Source of the DNA: Marinobacter lipolyticus SM19
GTDB taxonomy: Bacteria; Pseudomonadota; Gammaproteobacteria; Pseudomonadales; Oleiphilaceae
Assembly (NCBI RefSeq): GCF_000397065.2
Contig: NZ_KE007326.1
Coordinates: 459,689-523,688 of the forward strand
Length of the DNA stretch: 64,000 bases
Direction of reading: 5' to 3'
A model generated the notes under the pieces. It searched no databases and was not told the origin of the DNA. It was given only the letters and a program-made list of their open reading frames with translations. The stretch's first letter is position 1. Every line of letters starts with the position of its first letter. The translations under genes were made by a program, and so were the position numbers. Below are positions 26,982 through 35,040 of the stretch, in pieces.

Positions 26982-27770
26982 TCAGCCAAACACGGTGACC
27001 GTCTGGCGACTCAGCGCCACCAACTCGCCCTTGCTGGTCCAGATGCCGGCCTGGGTATGTCCGTACCCCGCACCAGCCTGATCAATCGTCGCCTTGTATA
27101 GCAACCAATCTCCCGGTGCCATCGCGGGACGCGGGTGCATGATATCCAGAGCCCAACTCAGAGAACTGGCAGGCACACGCTCGCTCAAATGAGGCAGGAG
27201 CGCAGGCGGCCAGGCATCCACCAGGGCAACAATATGGGCATCGGAGATTTCCTCCGGCTGCTCCCGGAACTGCATCCAGCCCCCCATCTCACGACCGCCC
27301 TTGCCACTGAACGGGAAAGAACCGAAAGCCCAGCGCATTTCGATATGCTGGGTGAACTCCGGTGTCATACCCTTGATATAGGGCAAACCCTGGCACGCGC
27401 TTACCGGCGTTGATTCAGGTGCCGGCAGCGGACTAACGGCCACTGACGATTCCCGGTCCCCACCAAAGCTGGCCAGACACACCAGCTTCGTCTCACCCTC
27501 CTGCAGGATTCTACCCTGAACCTGACTGACAGCTTTGCCCTCCCGCAGAATGTCCGCATCGATCTCAACGGGCACCCCCGGAGTAACCGGCCCGACAAAC
27601 GACACTTGCATGGACCGCATGGCGCGCCCTGGCGCCACGACTTTTTCCATTTTGTCGAACACCAGCGCCGCGATAATGCCGCCGAATGTTGCGCGCCCCT
27701 GAGCCCAGTCCGGCGTGAACACCAACTCCCCTCCGGCCCTGCCGGCCGCCAGCACATCATCAAAATTCAT
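26982..27770 (-). CDS. Acyl-CoA thioesterase-like (hotdog) protein
   Basis: A 262-residue protein of the TesB-like thioesterase family (double hotdog). The N-terminal hotdog has QGRATFGGIIAALVFDKME and the motif MQVSFVGPVTPG; the C-terminal one has LSWALDIMHPRP and GYGHTQAGIWTSKGELVALSR near the end. It is expected to hydrolyse acyl-CoA thioesters in the cytoplasm, but the substrate is unknown. AGGAACGACAG before the ATG supports the start. It converges on the dehalogenase-like gene and diverges from the DEAD-box gene. Confidence 0.88.
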   Translation of the reverse strand: MNFDDVLAAGRAGGELVFTPDWAQGRATFGGIIAALVFDKMEKVVAPGRAMRSMQVSFVGPVTPGVPVEIDADILREGKAVSQVQGRILQEGETKLVCLASFGGDRESSVAVSPLPAPESTPVSACQGLPYIKGMTPEFTQHIEMRWAFGSFPFSGKGGREMGGWMQFREQPEEISDAHIVALVDAWPPALLPHLSERVPASSLSWALDIMHPRPAMAPGDWLLYKATIDQAGAGYGHTQAGIWTSKGELVALSRQTVTVFG

Positions 27771-27880
27771 CTGTCGTTCCTGTTAGCTTGCTATCTTAAA
27801 AAAGAGAGATTGCCCAATAAAATCCGGCAGCGCAATGGGCCTCACCGGCAACTACCTACGACTCGTACGGTATTTTGCGT

Positions 27881-27908
27881 ATTAAAGCAGTCATAAACGG
27901 GCTATAAT
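27881..27908 (+). promoter_or_regulatory. Likely promoter of the DEAD-box helicase gene
   Basis: A consensus TATAAT lies at 27903-27908 with a weaker ATTAAA-type -35 at 27881-27886 (16-base spacer). The transcript would have a leader of about 50 bases containing the hairpin at 27922-27938. Confidence 0.55.
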
Positions 27909-27921
27909 GCGATCACATCAT

Positions 27922-27938
27922 GCATTGCCCCGCAATGC
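27922..27938 (+). promoter_or_regulatory. Leader hairpin before the DEAD-box helicase gene
   Basis: GCATTGC and GCAATGC pair perfectly (seven base pairs) around a CCC loop, 27 bases before the start codon. There is no U-tract, so it is not a terminator. It may influence translation or mRNA stability. Confidence 0.4.
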
Positions 27939-27965
27939 TCTACCCTCCGAATTCCGAGTACATTA

Positions 27966-29504
27966 ATGTCAGAATTGTCTTTTGCCGAACTTGGTCTGGA
28001 TTCAGCCGTTCTCGACGCTGTAACCGCCGTCGGTTATGAAACCCCGTCTCCCATACAGGCCCAGGCCATTCCTGCCCTGCTTGCCGGCAACCATCTTCTG
28101 GGTGTTGCCCAGACCGGTACCGGTAAGACTGCAGCGTTTGCACTGCCCCTGCTGAGTCGGATTGACGCTTCCGTGAGCGAGCCCCAGATCCTGGTACTGG
28201 CCCCCACACGGGAGCTGGCGATTCAGGTAGCGGAAGCCTTTACCACTTACGCCAGCAAATTCAGCCGCTTTCACGTACTGCCGATTTACGGTGGCCAGGA
28301 CTTCTATCCACAGCTGAAAGCCCTCAAGCGCGGTGCCCAGGTTATCGTTGGCACCCCGGGTCGTCTGCTGGATCACCTGCGTCGTGGCACCCTGAAGCTG
28401 GACAGCCTGAAAGCCCTGGTGCTGGACGAAGCCGATGAAATGCTTCGCATGGGCTTTATCGACGATGTTGAGGCCATTCTCGCCAAGACACCGGAGAACT
28501 GTCAGCGTGCGCTGTTCTCGGCCACCATGCCGCCGCAGATCAAAAAAGTCGCTCAGACCTATCTGCGCAACGCGACCGAAGTCAAAATCGAGAGCGAAAC
28601 CCGCACCGTTGAGCGGATTTCCCAGTTCGTGCTGCCGGTCTACGCCGAACGAAAACTGGACGCCCTGACCCGCATCCTTGAAGTGGAGCCGTTTGACGCC
28701 TCGATCATTTTCGTGCGCACCAAGGCGGAAACCACACTGCTGGCCGAGAAACTGTCTGCCCGCGGGCATGCTGTAGCTCCCCTGAACGGCGATCTTAACC
28801 AGCGCCAGCGCGAGCAGACAGTCGAAGATCTGAAGCGCGGCAAGAAAGACATCATCGTGGCCACGGATGTGGCGGCCCGGGGACTTGACGTTCCACGGAT
28901 CACCCACGTTATCAACTACGATGTACCTTACGACACCGAAGCCTATATTCACCGGGTTGGCCGTACGGGCCGCGCTGGGCGTGAAGGCAAGGCGATCCTG
29001 CTGGTTACCCCGAGGGAACGCAGCTGGCTGCGCACCCTCGAGCGCGCCACCAACTCGCCCATGGAAGCTTATGAGCTGCCTTCGCCCACGGATCTGAAGA
29101 AGATGCGTGAGCAGCAGTTCGAAGCGCAATTGCTAGGCTTTGCCGAGGACCGCAAGCTGGCCAAGTCCATGGCGCTGCTGGATGAAATTGCCGAGCGCAA
29201 TGATATGGATATGGCGATGGTGGCAGGCGCCCTGGCCTGCTGGATGGAAGCATCCCAGCCGGGCTCCATGCCTCTGGAACAGCCGGAAGCCTTACCAGTA
29301 GTTTCAGCAGCTCCTCCACGCCGGGATCGCAAGGGTGGTGGTCGTCCGGGCGATGGCCGCAAAGGTGGCAAGCCCGGGTTCAAGCCGGGCTTCAAGAAGG
29401 GACCGAAAGGCCGTGGCGGCCCAGGCCCGAAGGGTAAACCTCCTGGCAAGGGCGGCAAGCCCGCTGGCAAGCGCCCTGCCCGTCAGGCTGAAGCCAAGCG
29501 CTGA
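27966..29504 (+). CDS. DEAD-box ATP-dependent RNA helicase
   Basis: A 512-residue cytoplasmic RNA helicase of the DeaD/CsdA-RhlE class, acting in RNA remodelling, decay or ribosome assembly. Walker A GTGKT is at 51-55, PTRELA near 80, DEAD at 154-157, SAT in LFSATMPP, and HRVGRTGRAGR marks motif VI. The DbpA-type RNA-binding domain is not evident. Instead residues about 440-512 form a Gly/Lys/Pro/Arg-rich disordered tail with repeated GKPGFKPG-like units, probably for nonspecific RNA binding. Its last 22 bases overlap the end of convergent folA. Confidence 0.95.
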   Translation: MSELSFAELGLDSAVLDAVTAVGYETPSPIQAQAIPALLAGNHLLGVAQTGTGKTAAFALPLLSRIDASVSEPQILVLAPTRELAIQVAEAFTTYASKFSRFHVLPIYGGQDFYPQLKALKRGAQVIVGTPGRLLDHLRRGTLKLDSLKALVLDEADEMLRMGFIDDVEAILAKTPENCQRALFSATMPPQIKKVAQTYLRNATEVKIESETRTVERISQFVLPVYAERKLDALTRILEVEPFDASIIFVRTKAETTLLAEKLSARGHAVAPLNGDLNQRQREQTVEDLKRGKKDIIVATDVAARGLDVPRITHVINYDVPYDTEAYIHRVGRTGRAGREGKAILLVTPRERSWLRTLERATNSPMEAYELPSPTDLKKMREQQFEAQLLGFAEDRKLAKSMALLDEIAERNDMDMAMVAGALACWMEASQPGSMPLEQPEALPVVSAAPPRRDRKGGGRPGDGRKGGKPGFKPGFKKGPKGRGGPGPKGKPPGKGGKPAGKRPARQAEAKR

Positions 29505-29998
29505 TATACGACGAAACTGTAGTCGTAAGGGTTGTTATCGGACGCGGAGAAATCCTCCCGTCCGATTTCTTCCCACTCATCCCAGTTCACTTCGGGAAAG
29601 AATGCATCTCCCTCAACCTCTGCGTGCACCTGGGTGATGTAGATTCGATCCACCATCGGCAGGGCTTCAGCGTAGATCTGCCCGCCCCCGATAATCATCA
29701 CTTCGTCCCCACCCTCGATTTCAGCCTGAGCTTCGGTCTTGACCAGTGCTTCTTCCAATGATTTTGCCGCTACCGTTCCGGCGGGTGCTTCCCATTCCGG
29801 GTTCCTGGAAATAACCACATTCATCCGCCCGGGCAATGGCCGCCCAATGGAATCCCAGGTTTTCCGCCCCATGATGATCGGTTTCCCCATGGTGGCCTGC
29901 TTGAAGTAACGCAGATCGCCCGGCAGGTACCACGGCAGCTTGTTGTTCCGGCCGATGACCCGGTTCCGGGACATGGCGACTATCAGGGCTTTTCTCAT
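29483..29998 (-). CDS. folA: Dihydrofolate reductase
   Basis: Reduces dihydrofolate with NADPH, regenerating the cofactor consumed by ThyA. The protein has 171 residues, with the opening ALIVAMSRNRVIGRNNKLPW, substrate-site Asp in LPGDLRYFKQ, the NADPH segment GKPIIMGRKTWDSIG, and MIIGGGQIYAEALP. It shares direction with thyA upstream but is separated by 428 bases that hold the two palindromic elements. The stop overlaps the end of the DEAD-box gene on the other strand. Confidence 0.96.
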   Translation of the reverse strand: MRKALIVAMSRNRVIGRNNKLPWYLPGDLRYFKQATMGKPIIMGRKTWDSIGRPLPGRMNVVISRNPEWEAPAGTVAAKSLEEALVKTEAQAEIEGGDEVMIIGGGQIYAEALPMVDRIYITQVHAEVEGDAFFPEVNWDEWEEIGREDFSASDNNPYDYSFVVYQRLASA

Positions 29999-30042
29999 GT
30001 TTTGATCTCTTGGCTGGGAGTTGCTTTTTTGACTTGGGGGCT

Positions 30043-30154
30043 GCGAGAGGGCGGGAAGGGGTGTTCAAAAAGCGCCTCAAGACGTCCCTGTGCGGCTTCG
30101 GCTCCGCCATCCATGGCTCCGCAGATTTTTGAACACCCCTTCCCGCCCTCTCGC
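30043..30154 (-). repeat. Long palindromic element, copy 1 (29-bp arms, 54-nt core)
   Basis: Perfect 29-bp inverted arms at 30043-30071 and 30126-30154 enclose a 54-nt core. Read on the minus strand, the core starts TCTGCGGAGCCATGGATGGC. It lies 44 bases before folA and would fold in the folA leader if thyA transcripts read through. Within the core, GCCATGGATGGC is itself an inverted repeat and GGAGCC occurs twice. No known IS or riboswitch family was recognised. Confidence 0.9.
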
Positions 30155-30278
30155 GACTCGACTACACAGTTAGCTGACCCGATCCCCAATAAACTAGTGT
30201 AATTATTTCAACTGAGAATTGAGTAAATGTCCCAACCCTGGCTGAATTTTCCCGATCTTCTAGCTCTGTCGTTTGATC
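30155..30278. other. Spacer between the two palindromic elements
   Basis: 124 bases, relatively AT-rich, with no supported gene. On the minus strand a folA promoter could lie here, but no convincing pair of hexamers was identified. Confidence 0.4.
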
Positions 30279-30390
30279 GCAGGGTAGCGGGTGGGGCTTT
30301 CCGAAAATCTGCGGAGCCATGGATGGCGGAGCCGAAGCCGCGCATGGATGCCTTGAGGCGTTTTTCGGAAAGCCCCACCCGCTACCCTGC
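30279..30390 (+). repeat. Long palindromic element, copy 2 (29-bp arms, 54-nt core)
   Basis: Perfect 29-bp arms at 30279-30307 and 30362-30390 around a 54-nt core on the plus strand. The core matches copy 1 at 49 of 54 positions. The arms match those of copy 1 at only 18 of 29, yet all 11 differences are paired within each copy. It starts 36 bases past the thyA stop, so it could also end or stabilise thyA transcripts. Its orientation is opposite to copy 1. Confidence 0.9.
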
Positions 30391-30426
30391 CGCCCCCACA
30401 CTAATCGGACTGGACCCAAGACGAGG

Positions 30427-31266
30427 TCAAATAGCAATGGGAGCCTTAATAACAGGATGCGGCTCATACCCCTCAAACGAGAAGTCTTCCAGCTCGTACT
30501 CGAAGATCGACTCAGGCTTCCGCTTAATAACCAGTTTAGGCAGAGCCCGCGGTTCCCGCTTCAGTTGCTCGAACACGATGTCGTCAGTCAGGTGATTCTG
30601 GTACAGATGGCAATCACCAAAGGTGTGAACGAACTCCCCCACCCCCAGATCACATTGCTGGGCGATCATGTGGGTCAGCAGCGCGTATGACGCGATGTTG
30701 AACGGCACGCCCAGGAACAGGTCGGCGCTGCGCTGGTATAGCTGGCAGGAGAGCTTGCCGTCGGCGACGTAGAACTGGAACAGGCAATGGCACGGCGCCA
30801 GCGCCATGCGGCCCTGGCGGACGTTGTCCTGGGGACCGATGGATTCGTCCGGGAGCTCTGCCGGGTTCCAGGCGGAGACGATCAGCCGGCGGGAGTTGGG
30901 TTTGTTGCGGATCTGGTCGATTAGATCGCTGATCTGGTCAACGGTGCTGCCGTCCGGGCAGTGCCAGCTGCGCCACTGCTTGCCATAGATCGGACCCAGG
31001 TCGCCGTTTTCCAGGGCCCATTCGTTCCAGATAGAAACATTGCGCTCTTTCAGCCAGTTGTTATCGGTGGAACCCTGCAGGAACCACAGCAGTTCCTGGA
31101 TGATGCTGCGTAAGTGGACTTTCTTGGTGGTGACCAGCGGGAAGCCTTGTTCCAGGTCGAAACGGATCTGGCGGCCAAAGACGGAGCGGGTACCAACACC
31201 GGTGCGGTCGCCACGGTCCAGACCGTTGTCCACCACGTCTTTCATCAGGTCGAGATAGGCTTTCAT
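30427..31266 (-). CDS. thyA: Thymidylate synthase
   Basis: Converts dUMP to dTMP using methylene-tetrahydrofolate; FolA regenerates its product. The 279-residue protein carries the catalytic Cys159 in [13 protein letters not shown], the dUMP-phosphate arginines in [15 protein letters not shown], and [18 protein letters not shown] slightly long middle segment (DDESIG region, about residues 138-152) accounts for the excess over the 264 residues of E. coli ThyA. Its start overlaps the lgt stop by a few bases (ATGA), the E. coli gene pair order. Confidence 0.97.
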   Translation of the reverse strand: MKAYLDLMKDVVDNGLDRGDRTGVGTRSVFGRQIRFDLEQGFPLVTTKKVHLRSIIQELLWFLQGSTDNNWLKERNVSIWNEWALENGDLGPIYGKQWRSWHCPDGSTVDQISDLIDQIRNKPNSRRLIVSAWNPAELPDESIGPQDNVRQGRMALAPCHCLFQFYVADGKLSCQLYQRSADLFLGVPFNIASYALLTHMIAQQCDLGVGEFVHTFGDCHLYQNHLTDDIVFEQLKREPRALPKLVIKRKPESIFEYELEDFSFEGYEPHPVIKAPIAI

Positions 31267-32054
31267 TCAGTACCTCTGCGATAAGCAATCAACATCAGGC
31301 CGGCACCGGCCACGATCATCGGGAACGACAGCACCTGCCCCATGGTGAGCCAGTCAAAGGCAAGGTAGCCGATCTGGGCGTCGGGCTGGCGCACGAATTC
31401 CACCAGGAAGCGGAACACGCCATAGCAAGCCAGGAACAGGCCGGATACCGCCATGCGTGGGCGGGGCTTGGAGGAAAACCACCAGAGGATGATGAAGAAC
31501 ACCACCCCCTCCAGGGCAAACTGGTACAGCTGGGACGGATGACGTGCCAGCGCGTCCGGCGCCTGGGGAAACACCATGCCCCAAGGGACGTCCGTGGGCT
31601 TACCCCAGAGCTCACCATTAATGAAGTTACCCATGCGACCGGCACCAAGGCCGATGGGGACCAGCGGTGCCACAAAGTCCGCCATTTTCCAGAAACCGCT
31701 CCCCACCTTACGGCCGTACCACCACATGGCAAACATGACGCCCAGCAGGCCACCATGAAAAGACATACCGCCTTCCCAGACCCGTAGCAGCCAGAGAGGG
31801 TCGGCGATGAAGGTATCAAAGTTGTAGAACACCACGTAACCGAAGCGGCCACCGAGAATGACCCCGAGAGCGATATAGAACAGCAGGTCGCCCACCTGCT
31901 CTTCATTCAGGGGCGACCAGGGTTTGCGGGCGCGGATCCGGCCCAGCCACCAGCCAGCAATAAAGCCAACCAGGTACGTCAGTCCGTACCAGTGAATTTT
32001 CAGGGGCCCCAGGGAAATGGCCACGGGATCAAACTGCGGATGCTGCAGCATCAA
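31263..32054 (-). CDS. lgt: Prolipoprotein diacylglyceryl transferase
   Basis: Inner-membrane enzyme that transfers diacylglycerol from phosphatidylglycerol to the lipobox Cys of prolipoproteins such as the RlpA encoded at 7938-8834. The 263-residue protein has about seven transmembrane helices. The essential region around HGGLLGVM (with GGMSFHGG before it) and the Lgt signature [17 protein letters not shown] are present. It is translationally coupled to thyA and lies seven bases after the TSUP permease gene. Confidence 0.97.
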   Translation of the reverse strand: MMLQHPQFDPVAISLGPLKIHWYGLTYLVGFIAGWWLGRIRARKPWSPLNEEQVGDLLFYIALGVILGGRFGYVVFYNFDTFIADPLWLLRVWEGGMSFHGGLLGVMFAMWWYGRKVGSGFWKMADFVAPLVPIGLGAGRMGNFINGELWGKPTDVPWGMVFPQAPDALARHPSQLYQFALEGVVFFIILWWFSSKPRPRMAVSGLFLACYGVFRFLVEFVRQPDAQIGYLAFDWLTMGQVLSFPMIVAGAGLMLIAYRRGTE

Positions 32055-32061
32055 AAACCTC

Positions 32062-32859
32062 TCAGCTCAGAAGAAAGCGGATGCCGACCAGGATCAGCAC
32101 GATGGCAAATATGCGTTTCAATAGCCGGGCATTCAAACGGTGTGCGAGATTTGCGCCGACCCGGGCAAATAATACGCTGGTGAGAATAATACCGAACAAT
32201 GCCGGCAGGTAGATGAAGCCAAAGCTCAGCTCCGGCAACTCAGCGCTCCCCCACCCGGTCCAGATATTGCCCAGGGCTCCGGCCATGGCGATCGGCAGGC
32301 CACAGGCTGCGGACGTACCGACAGCCTGCTGCATGTTCACGTTACACCAGCTCAGGTAAGGCACCGTCAGGGTGCCACCACCAATGCCGAATATTGCGGA
32401 GGCCCACCCGATACCACCGCCGGCGGCTCCAAGCCCAGCGGAGCCTGGCACGACACGCCCCGGCTTCGGATTCACCTCAAGAATCATCTTCACAGCCACC
32501 AGAATGACAAAGATACCGATGATCAGTTCCAGCGCCGGCCCGCTTAGCAGGGAGGCAGTCCAGGCGCCCACCAGAGCGCCGACCACAATACCTGCAGTCA
32601 TCGGTTTGAATATATCCCAGCGCACGGCGCCGTGCAGGTGGTGAGAGCGTATGGAACTCAGCGACGTGAACACGATGGTTGCCAGCGATGTGCCGACGGC
32701 CATGTGTGCGGCGATCTCAGTGCTGATACCCTGTAGTCCAAAGCTGAAGATAAGCACGGGCACAATAACCAGCCCGCCACCTATTCCGAACAGCCCGGCC
32801 AGCGTCCCGGCAAAGGCGCCGAGTGCAAGGTAGAGGGCGAATACGCTTAACAGGGTCAT
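32062..32859 (-). CDS. TSUP (TauE/SafE) family sulfite/sulfonate permease
   Basis: A 265-residue polytopic membrane protein of the TSUP family, whose members export sulfite or sulfoacetate or handle other organosulfur compounds. Typical glycine-rich helices appear: [18 protein letters not shown] near the N-terminus and the repeated unit [16 protein letters not shown] in the second half. The substrate is unknown. It is the first gene of the probable TSUP-lgt-thyA series and diverges from the NRDE gene. Confidence 0.92.
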   Translation of the reverse strand: MTLLSVFALYLALGAFAGTLAGLFGIGGGLVIVPVLIFSFGLQGISTEIAAHMAVGTSLATIVFTSLSSIRSHHLHGAVRWDIFKPMTAGIVVGALVGAWTASLLSGPALELIIGIFVILVAVKMILEVNPKPGRVVPGSAGLGAAGGGIGWASAIFGIGGGTLTVPYLSWCNVNMQQAVGTSAACGLPIAMAGALGNIWTGWGSAELPELSFGFIYLPALFGIILTSVLFARVGANLAHRLNARLLKRIFAIVLILVGIRFLLS

Positions 32860-32944
32860 AGCACAGCCACACGCAGTCAGAAAACAAGGCTGGTATGATA
32901 CACACCGACGTCGCCGAGTTCATTATGAGAGCATCGATACCACC

Positions 32945-33721
32945 ATGTGCCTGATTGCCTTTTCCCTGGGACAGAATCCCGATTACCCTCTTGTGGTTGC
33001 CGCCAATCGCGATGAATTTTTCCGCAGGCCCACGGCAGCCATGGATTGGTGGCAGGAGGGAGATCAGCCTCCGGTTCTGGCTGGCCGCGACCTGATGTCC
33101 GGCGGAACCTGGCTGGCAGTCAACCGGGACGGCCAGGTTGCTGCGGTAACCAACGTTCGTGAAGGCAGTGCCGAACCCGGGAGAATCAGCCGCGGGGAGC
33201 TGCCATTACACGCACTTGGCCTCTCCGGCGCCGAACTCGAACAGCGATTGTCGCAACATCAGGACGAGTACTCCGGCTTCAACCTGATTCACCTGGACGG
33301 GCAATCGGGTTGGTATTTCAGTAACCGCGACGCCCACCCCGGACGCAAGGTTCATCGGGGCACATATGGACTCAGCAACCACCTGCTCCAGACTCCCTGG
33401 CCGAAACTTCTGAAGCTTCGCCACGCCATGTCCCGTACGCTGGCAGACACGCCGGCAGGGTCATCTGAGCCACTTCATAATGCCTTGATCAAATTACTGC
33501 AGGACACCACACCCGCGCCGGACAGGGATCTGCCCGACACCGGCGTCGGGCTGGAAACCGAGCGCTTCCTGTCGTCGCCCTTTATCGTCGGCAGTGATTA
33601 CGGGACCCGCGCCACCACGATCGTGTCCGTTAGCCGTGCCGGGGAAATCCGGGTAACCGAACAGGGCTGGCGCCCCATGGGCCAAACTGGCGAACGTCGG
33701 GAGTTCTGCTGGCAGCGATAG
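32945..33721 (+). CDS. NRDE-family (TANGO2-like) protein
   Basis: A 258-residue protein of the NRDE/TANGO2 family. It begins MCLIAFSL and carries the defining NRDE motif at residues about 21-24 in AANRDEFFRRPT; the initial Cys could become an N-terminal nucleophile. Family members are linked to metabolism and, in animals and some bacteria, to heme handling, but the bacterial activity is not settled. It precedes xseB by 55 bases. GAGAGC lies upstream of the ATG. Confidence 0.9.
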   Translation: MCLIAFSLGQNPDYPLVVAANRDEFFRRPTAAMDWWQEGDQPPVLAGRDLMSGGTWLAVNRDGQVAAVTNVREGSAEPGRISRGELPLHALGLSGAELEQRLSQHQDEYSGFNLIHLDGQSGWYFSNRDAHPGRKVHRGTYGLSNHLLQTPWPKLLKLRHAMSRTLADTPAGSSEPLHNALIKLLQDTTPAPDRDLPDTGVGLETERFLSSPFIVGSDYGTRATTIVSVSRAGEIRVTEQGWRPMGQTGERREFCWQR

Positions 33722-33776
33722 GACGCAACCTTTGATATAATCCGCCAAAACCCGCGAAGCAACCGGAGGGCCTACC

Positions 33777-34031
33777 ATGGCCGGTGAACAAGGCGCATCA
33801 TCCATCGCCGACTTTGAAAAATCCCTTGATGAGCTGGAAAAGCTGGTTCGAGACCTCGAACAGGGCGAACTGTCCCTGGAACAGTCACTGACCGCCTTTG
33901 AGCGGGGGGTCAAGTTGACCCGCGAGTGCCAACAAGCCCTGAAAACGGCGGAACAGCGTGTTGAACAGCTGGTACAGAGCAACGATGGCGCCCTGGAAAC
34001 CCGCCCCTTCACACCGGATGAGTCCGCCTGA
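33777..34031 (+). CDS. xseB: Exodeoxyribonuclease VII small subunit
   Basis: Small subunit (84 residues) of the single-strand-specific nuclease ExoVII. Its two-helix form is plain: [23 protein letters not shown] followed by the second helix with [20 protein letters not shown] (split for the typical LEQSL turn). The large subunit xseA is not in this window, as in many gammaproteobacteria. GGAGGG lies six bases upstream of the ATG. The stop TGA shares its last base with the start of ispA, so the two are coupled. Confidence 0.95.
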   Translation: MAGEQGASSIADFEKSLDELEKLVRDLEQGELSLEQSLTAFERGVKLTRECQQALKTAEQRVEQLVQSNDGALETRPFTPDESA

Positions 34032-34930
34032 TGACCGCACAGCCCCTGATTGCGGAAAGTTTTCTCGAAACTGCACGGGCCCGAGTCGATGCCGCTCTGG
34101 ACAAACGCATAGAAGCCGGAGGCCAGGCCTCCGATCGCCTGCAGGAGGCCATGCGCTACAGCGTACTGGGTGGCGGCAAGCGCATCCGACCGGCTCTCTG
34201 CCTGGCGGCCGCTCGTGCCGTAGGCCAGGATTCAGAGCGGGCGCTGGTCCCGGCGTGCACCCTGGAGTTGATCCACGCCTACTCGTTGATCCACGATGAC
34301 CTTCCCGCCATGGACAACGATGAATTACGCAGGGGGCGCCCGACGGCTCACATCGCCTTCGACGAGGCCACCGCCATCCTTGCCGGTGATGCTCTTCAGA
34401 CGCTGGCCTTTGGTTGGTTGACAGAAGCCCCCGACCTGACCGATGCCACGCGGCTGGCCATGGTTCGCGAACTGGCTGCGGCCAGTGGCCATCGAGGCAT
34501 GGTCGGCGGCCAGGCCATTGACCTGGCGTCCGTGGGCAAAAAACTGAGCATTGGCGAACTGGAAAACATGCATCGCCACAAGACTGGCGCATTGATCGAA
34601 GCCAGCGTTCGCATCGGTGCCTTGACCGCAGAATCATTATCGGACCAGCATTTTACGGCGCTATCAGACTACGCACGGGCTCTCGGGCTGGCATTCCAGG
34701 TCCAGGATGACCTGCTGGACATTGAGGGTGACACGTCCGTTATCGGAAAACCCCAGGGCTCCGACCTCGCGAGGGGCAAACCCACGTTCCCGGCCCTGCT
34801 TGGCAATAACGGCGCCAGGGAGTTCCTGTCGCAGTTGCTGAAGACCGCACTCGACCATCTGGCGGATTTCGGCCCGGAAGCTGACCCGCTGAGAGCCATG
34901 GCGGATTACGTGGTCGCCCGAAGTCATTGA
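34031..34930 (+). CDS. ispA: Farnesyl diphosphate synthase
   Basis: Condenses IPP with DMAPP and GPP to farnesyl diphosphate, the precursor of undecaprenyl phosphate and quinone tails. The 299-residue protein has the first aspartate-rich motif DDLPAMDND from residue 89, the second motif QDDLLDIEGD, and GGGKRIRPAL. It is coupled to xseB upstream and followed by dxs, the xseB-ispA-dxs order common in gammaproteobacteria. Confidence 0.97.
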   Translation: MTAQPLIAESFLETARARVDAALDKRIEAGGQASDRLQEAMRYSVLGGGKRIRPALCLAAARAVGQDSERALVPACTLELIHAYSLIHDDLPAMDNDELRRGRPTAHIAFDEATAILAGDALQTLAFGWLTEAPDLTDATRLAMVRELAAASGHRGMVGGQAIDLASVGKKLSIGELENMHRHKTGALIEASVRIGALTAESLSDQHFTALSDYARALGLAFQVQDDLLDIEGDTSVIGKPQGSDLARGKPTFPALLGNNGAREFLSQLLKTALDHLADFGPEADPLRAMADYVVARSH

Positions 34931-34965
34931 TTGATCCGGGACTGGAAGCGCACACTATCATTACC

Positions 34966-35000
34966 CCGTAGGTCGGATTAGCCACCAGCGTAATCCGACA
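34966..35000. repeat. Short palindromic (REP-like) repeat between ispA and dxs
   Basis: GTCGGATTA (34972-34980) pairs perfectly with TAATCCGAC (34991-34999) around a 10-base loop. This sequence resembles a palindromic repeat I recall from intergenic regions of many gammaproteobacteria; only one copy was seen here. It could stabilise ispA mRNA or act as a weak terminator. Confidence 0.6.
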
Positions 35001-35040
35001 ACAAATGATTCGCCAAACAGATCGAGAAAGACCCTAACAG

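Noticed and set aside
30002-30690. Several short open frames reading MDGGAEAA- and related peptides in and around the palindromes
   Set aside because: They come from the palindromic core and its inverted arms on both strands, and would give similar peptides from each copy. No ribosome sites support them.
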